DNA of 34,042 nt. Origin: Prevotellaceae bacterium. GTDB taxonomy: Bacteria; Bacteroidota; Bacteroidia; Bacteroidales; Bacteroidaceae. The position numbers were made by a program, and so were the translations under genes. The stretch lies in contig JAGKTZ010000013.1 of the NCBI GenBank assembly GCA_021153165.1, positions 1-34,042 of the forward strand. The letters run 5' to 3'. A model generated the notes under the pieces. That model made no database searches. It was not told where the DNA came from and was given only the letters and a program-made list of their open reading frames with translations. Below are positions 32,916 to 34,042 of this stretch, in pieces (position 1 is the first letter of the stretch; each line of letters opens with the position of its first letter).

Positions 32916-34042
32916 CTATTCGGGCCACCACACCCAGCCACCTCTTTCCACAAACGGCACGGCATATAGAGTAGCATCTGGTGTTGGCGCATCGACTGAC
33001 ACATCTGTCGTGCTATAAGCATCAATGCGCAACCGCACATTACCACCAGCTGTGAGATTTTCGTCTATCTGCGGAGAGCGAAGGGCTACACAATAGGTAC
33101 TAGGAGGCACACCCTCGGCGCTATACATCCAGGGACCACGCTGAAAAGCCACTACACCTCGCATTTGCCCAGTACCCTCCTTGACTCTCAAGACACGTAT
33201 ATCCATCGGCAAGTCGAAGAAGACTTCGTCTCCGCTATTCCATTTGCGATGAATCACCATATAGCCATTCTCGGTCAGCACATCTTCTTCTCGGCCGTTG
33301 ATATAGATGGGAAAGGTTCGCTTTCCTTGCTCCACAAAGGCGAACCTTTGAGAATAGCCGTTCCTTCCTACTGCCCAATCTGGGATGCGTATTTTTAATG
33401 TAAAGGGATACTTGCCACGTGGTAAACCAGAGATGCGAATCTTCACTCTATTGTCATGAGGAAGCGAAGTCATTTGGTCCACGATCATACGTAGCGAATC
33501 CGTGACAATACGTGCCGTGCTATTGACAAAAAGGTTTAGATAAACGTTCCTTTCACTTGTAGCATACACCCAACCAGCGGCGTCGCACAGGGTTTGAGCC
33601 AATGCTTGTTTCTCCTCGCCGCCCCCTGGTTGCAACACACCGCGCATCGCACCATTCATCAGAATGCGCTCCACGGCATCGAAGTATTTGGCTTGGGGGT
33701 CGTCAAGGAATTTATAGGCCGCAACTTGTGCGGATTTACTAGCGTTGGGTGGGCAGCATCGTTTCTTGTCAGGAGGAAACCCTCCCACTATATCCATCTG
33801 CCCACACACCTCGTCTGTCCAATAGTCGTCTATCCTCTTGCGCTCCTTTGTGGAAACATTTGTTTCTGAGTAGTTGCGACTCGTCAACGTAGGATCAACA
33901 TGCAAACCCAAACTGCGAAAATCACTACCATCCGGACTCCACATCACAATGCTATCGCCGTGGATGTATTGGGGCGGAACGGATGTTTGTGCCGAAGCCC
34001 AAAGGCAACTACACAAGGATAATATAATATATATGTATAGAC
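32916..34042 (-). CDS. GH127-like secreted protein, short form, 5' end beyond the window
   Basis: At least 366 residues; the start lies outside the window because the in-frame codons upstream of a TTG at 34016 continue a hydrophobic signal peptide (LYIYIILSLCSCLWASAQ) to the edge. The C-terminal half resembles the GH127 (DUF1680) beta-L-arabinofuranosidase beta-sandwich: FTLKIRIPDWA, GYMVIHRKWNSGDEVFFDLP (238-257 region) and GVVAFQRGPWMYS. Upstream only the last part of the helical barrel is recognisable (YFDAVERILMNGAM, GWVYATSERNVYLNLFV). A CCPPN motif, which in the family carries zinc-binding cysteines, lies before rather than after the YFDAVERILMNG helix. Much of the barrel seems to be missing, so activity is doubtful. 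Confidence 0.7.
   Translation of the reverse strand, partial: LYIYIILSLCSCLWASAQTSVPPQYIHGDSIVMWSPDGSDFRSLGLHVDPTLTSRNYSETNVSTKERKRIDDYWTDEVCGQMDIVGGFPPDKKRCCPPNASKSAQVAAYKFLDDPQAKYFDAVERILMNGAMRGVLQPGGGEEKQALAQTLCDAAGWVYATSERNVYLNLFVNSTARIVTDSLRMIVDQMTSLPHDNRVKIRISGLPRGKYPFTLKIRIPDWAVGRNGYSQRFAFVEQGKRTFPIYINGREEDVLTENGYMVIHRKWNSGDEVFFDLPMDIRVLRVKEGTGQMRGVVAFQRGPWMYSAEGVPPSTYCVALRSPQIDENLTAGGNVRLRIDAYSTTDVSVDAPTPDATLYAVPFVERGGWVWWPE

Overview
The window reads as chromosomal DNA of a member of the Bacteroidota, most likely Bacteroidales and perhaps a Prevotella-like host-associated species; genus and species cannot be fixed from the sequence alone. Supporting signs are promoters of the TTTG-N19-TAnnTTTG type, near absence of Shine-Dalgarno sequences, the rsfS-ftsH-cdsA gene order, an outer-membrane beta-barrel protein with a carboxypeptidase-regulatory-like N-terminus, a GHL10 hydrolase with a possible type IX secretion tail, and amidase next to a single-gene MCE protein.

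Layout. 1-4584: a terminator-rich left edge, then a large secreted GH31 glycosidase on the minus strand. 4585-8497 (+): rsfS, ftsH and cdsA. 8498-9040: a gene-free stretch with a perfect 15-bp hairpin, degenerate tandem repeats and one copy of an interspersed repeat. 9041-11054 (-): an AAA/ABC-type ATPase followed by a DUF4435 (TOPRIM-like) protein, separated by a tandem GTTGAC array; this is the best candidate for an anti-phage or DNA-surveillance module. 11233-14295 (+): outer-membrane beta-barrel protein. 14746-17413 (-): TPR lipoprotein-like secreted protein and GHL10 hydrolase. 17562-17649 (+): tRNA-Ser(GGA). 17700-19012 (-): thyA-folA. 19292-21631 (+): an RsmF-like rRNA methyltransferase and prmA. 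21985-23262 (+): PagL-like acyloxyacyl hydrolase. 23873-25161 (-): DUF2752 and GYF/CD225 membrane proteins and a 12-cysteine secreted miniprotein. 25506-28144 (+): rplS, a radical SAM protein and tilS. 28258-34042 (-): a small lipoprotein, dnaA, an MCE protein, an amidase and the edge-truncated GH127-like protein.

Most genes are housekeeping: translation (rsfS, rplS, tilS, RsmF-like, prmA, tRNA), folate/dTMP (thyA-folA), envelope (ftsH, cdsA, amidase, MCE, PagL-like, beta-barrel) and replication initiation (dnaA). The accessory content is the GH31 enzyme carrying both a dockerin and a cohesin-like module, the ATPase/DUF4435 pair, the Cys/Lys miniprotein, and a family of at least four palindromic intergenic repeats sharing the core GAGGCGTCGCGAAATTT. 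No insertion sequence, CRISPR array, rRNA operon or prophage was seen.
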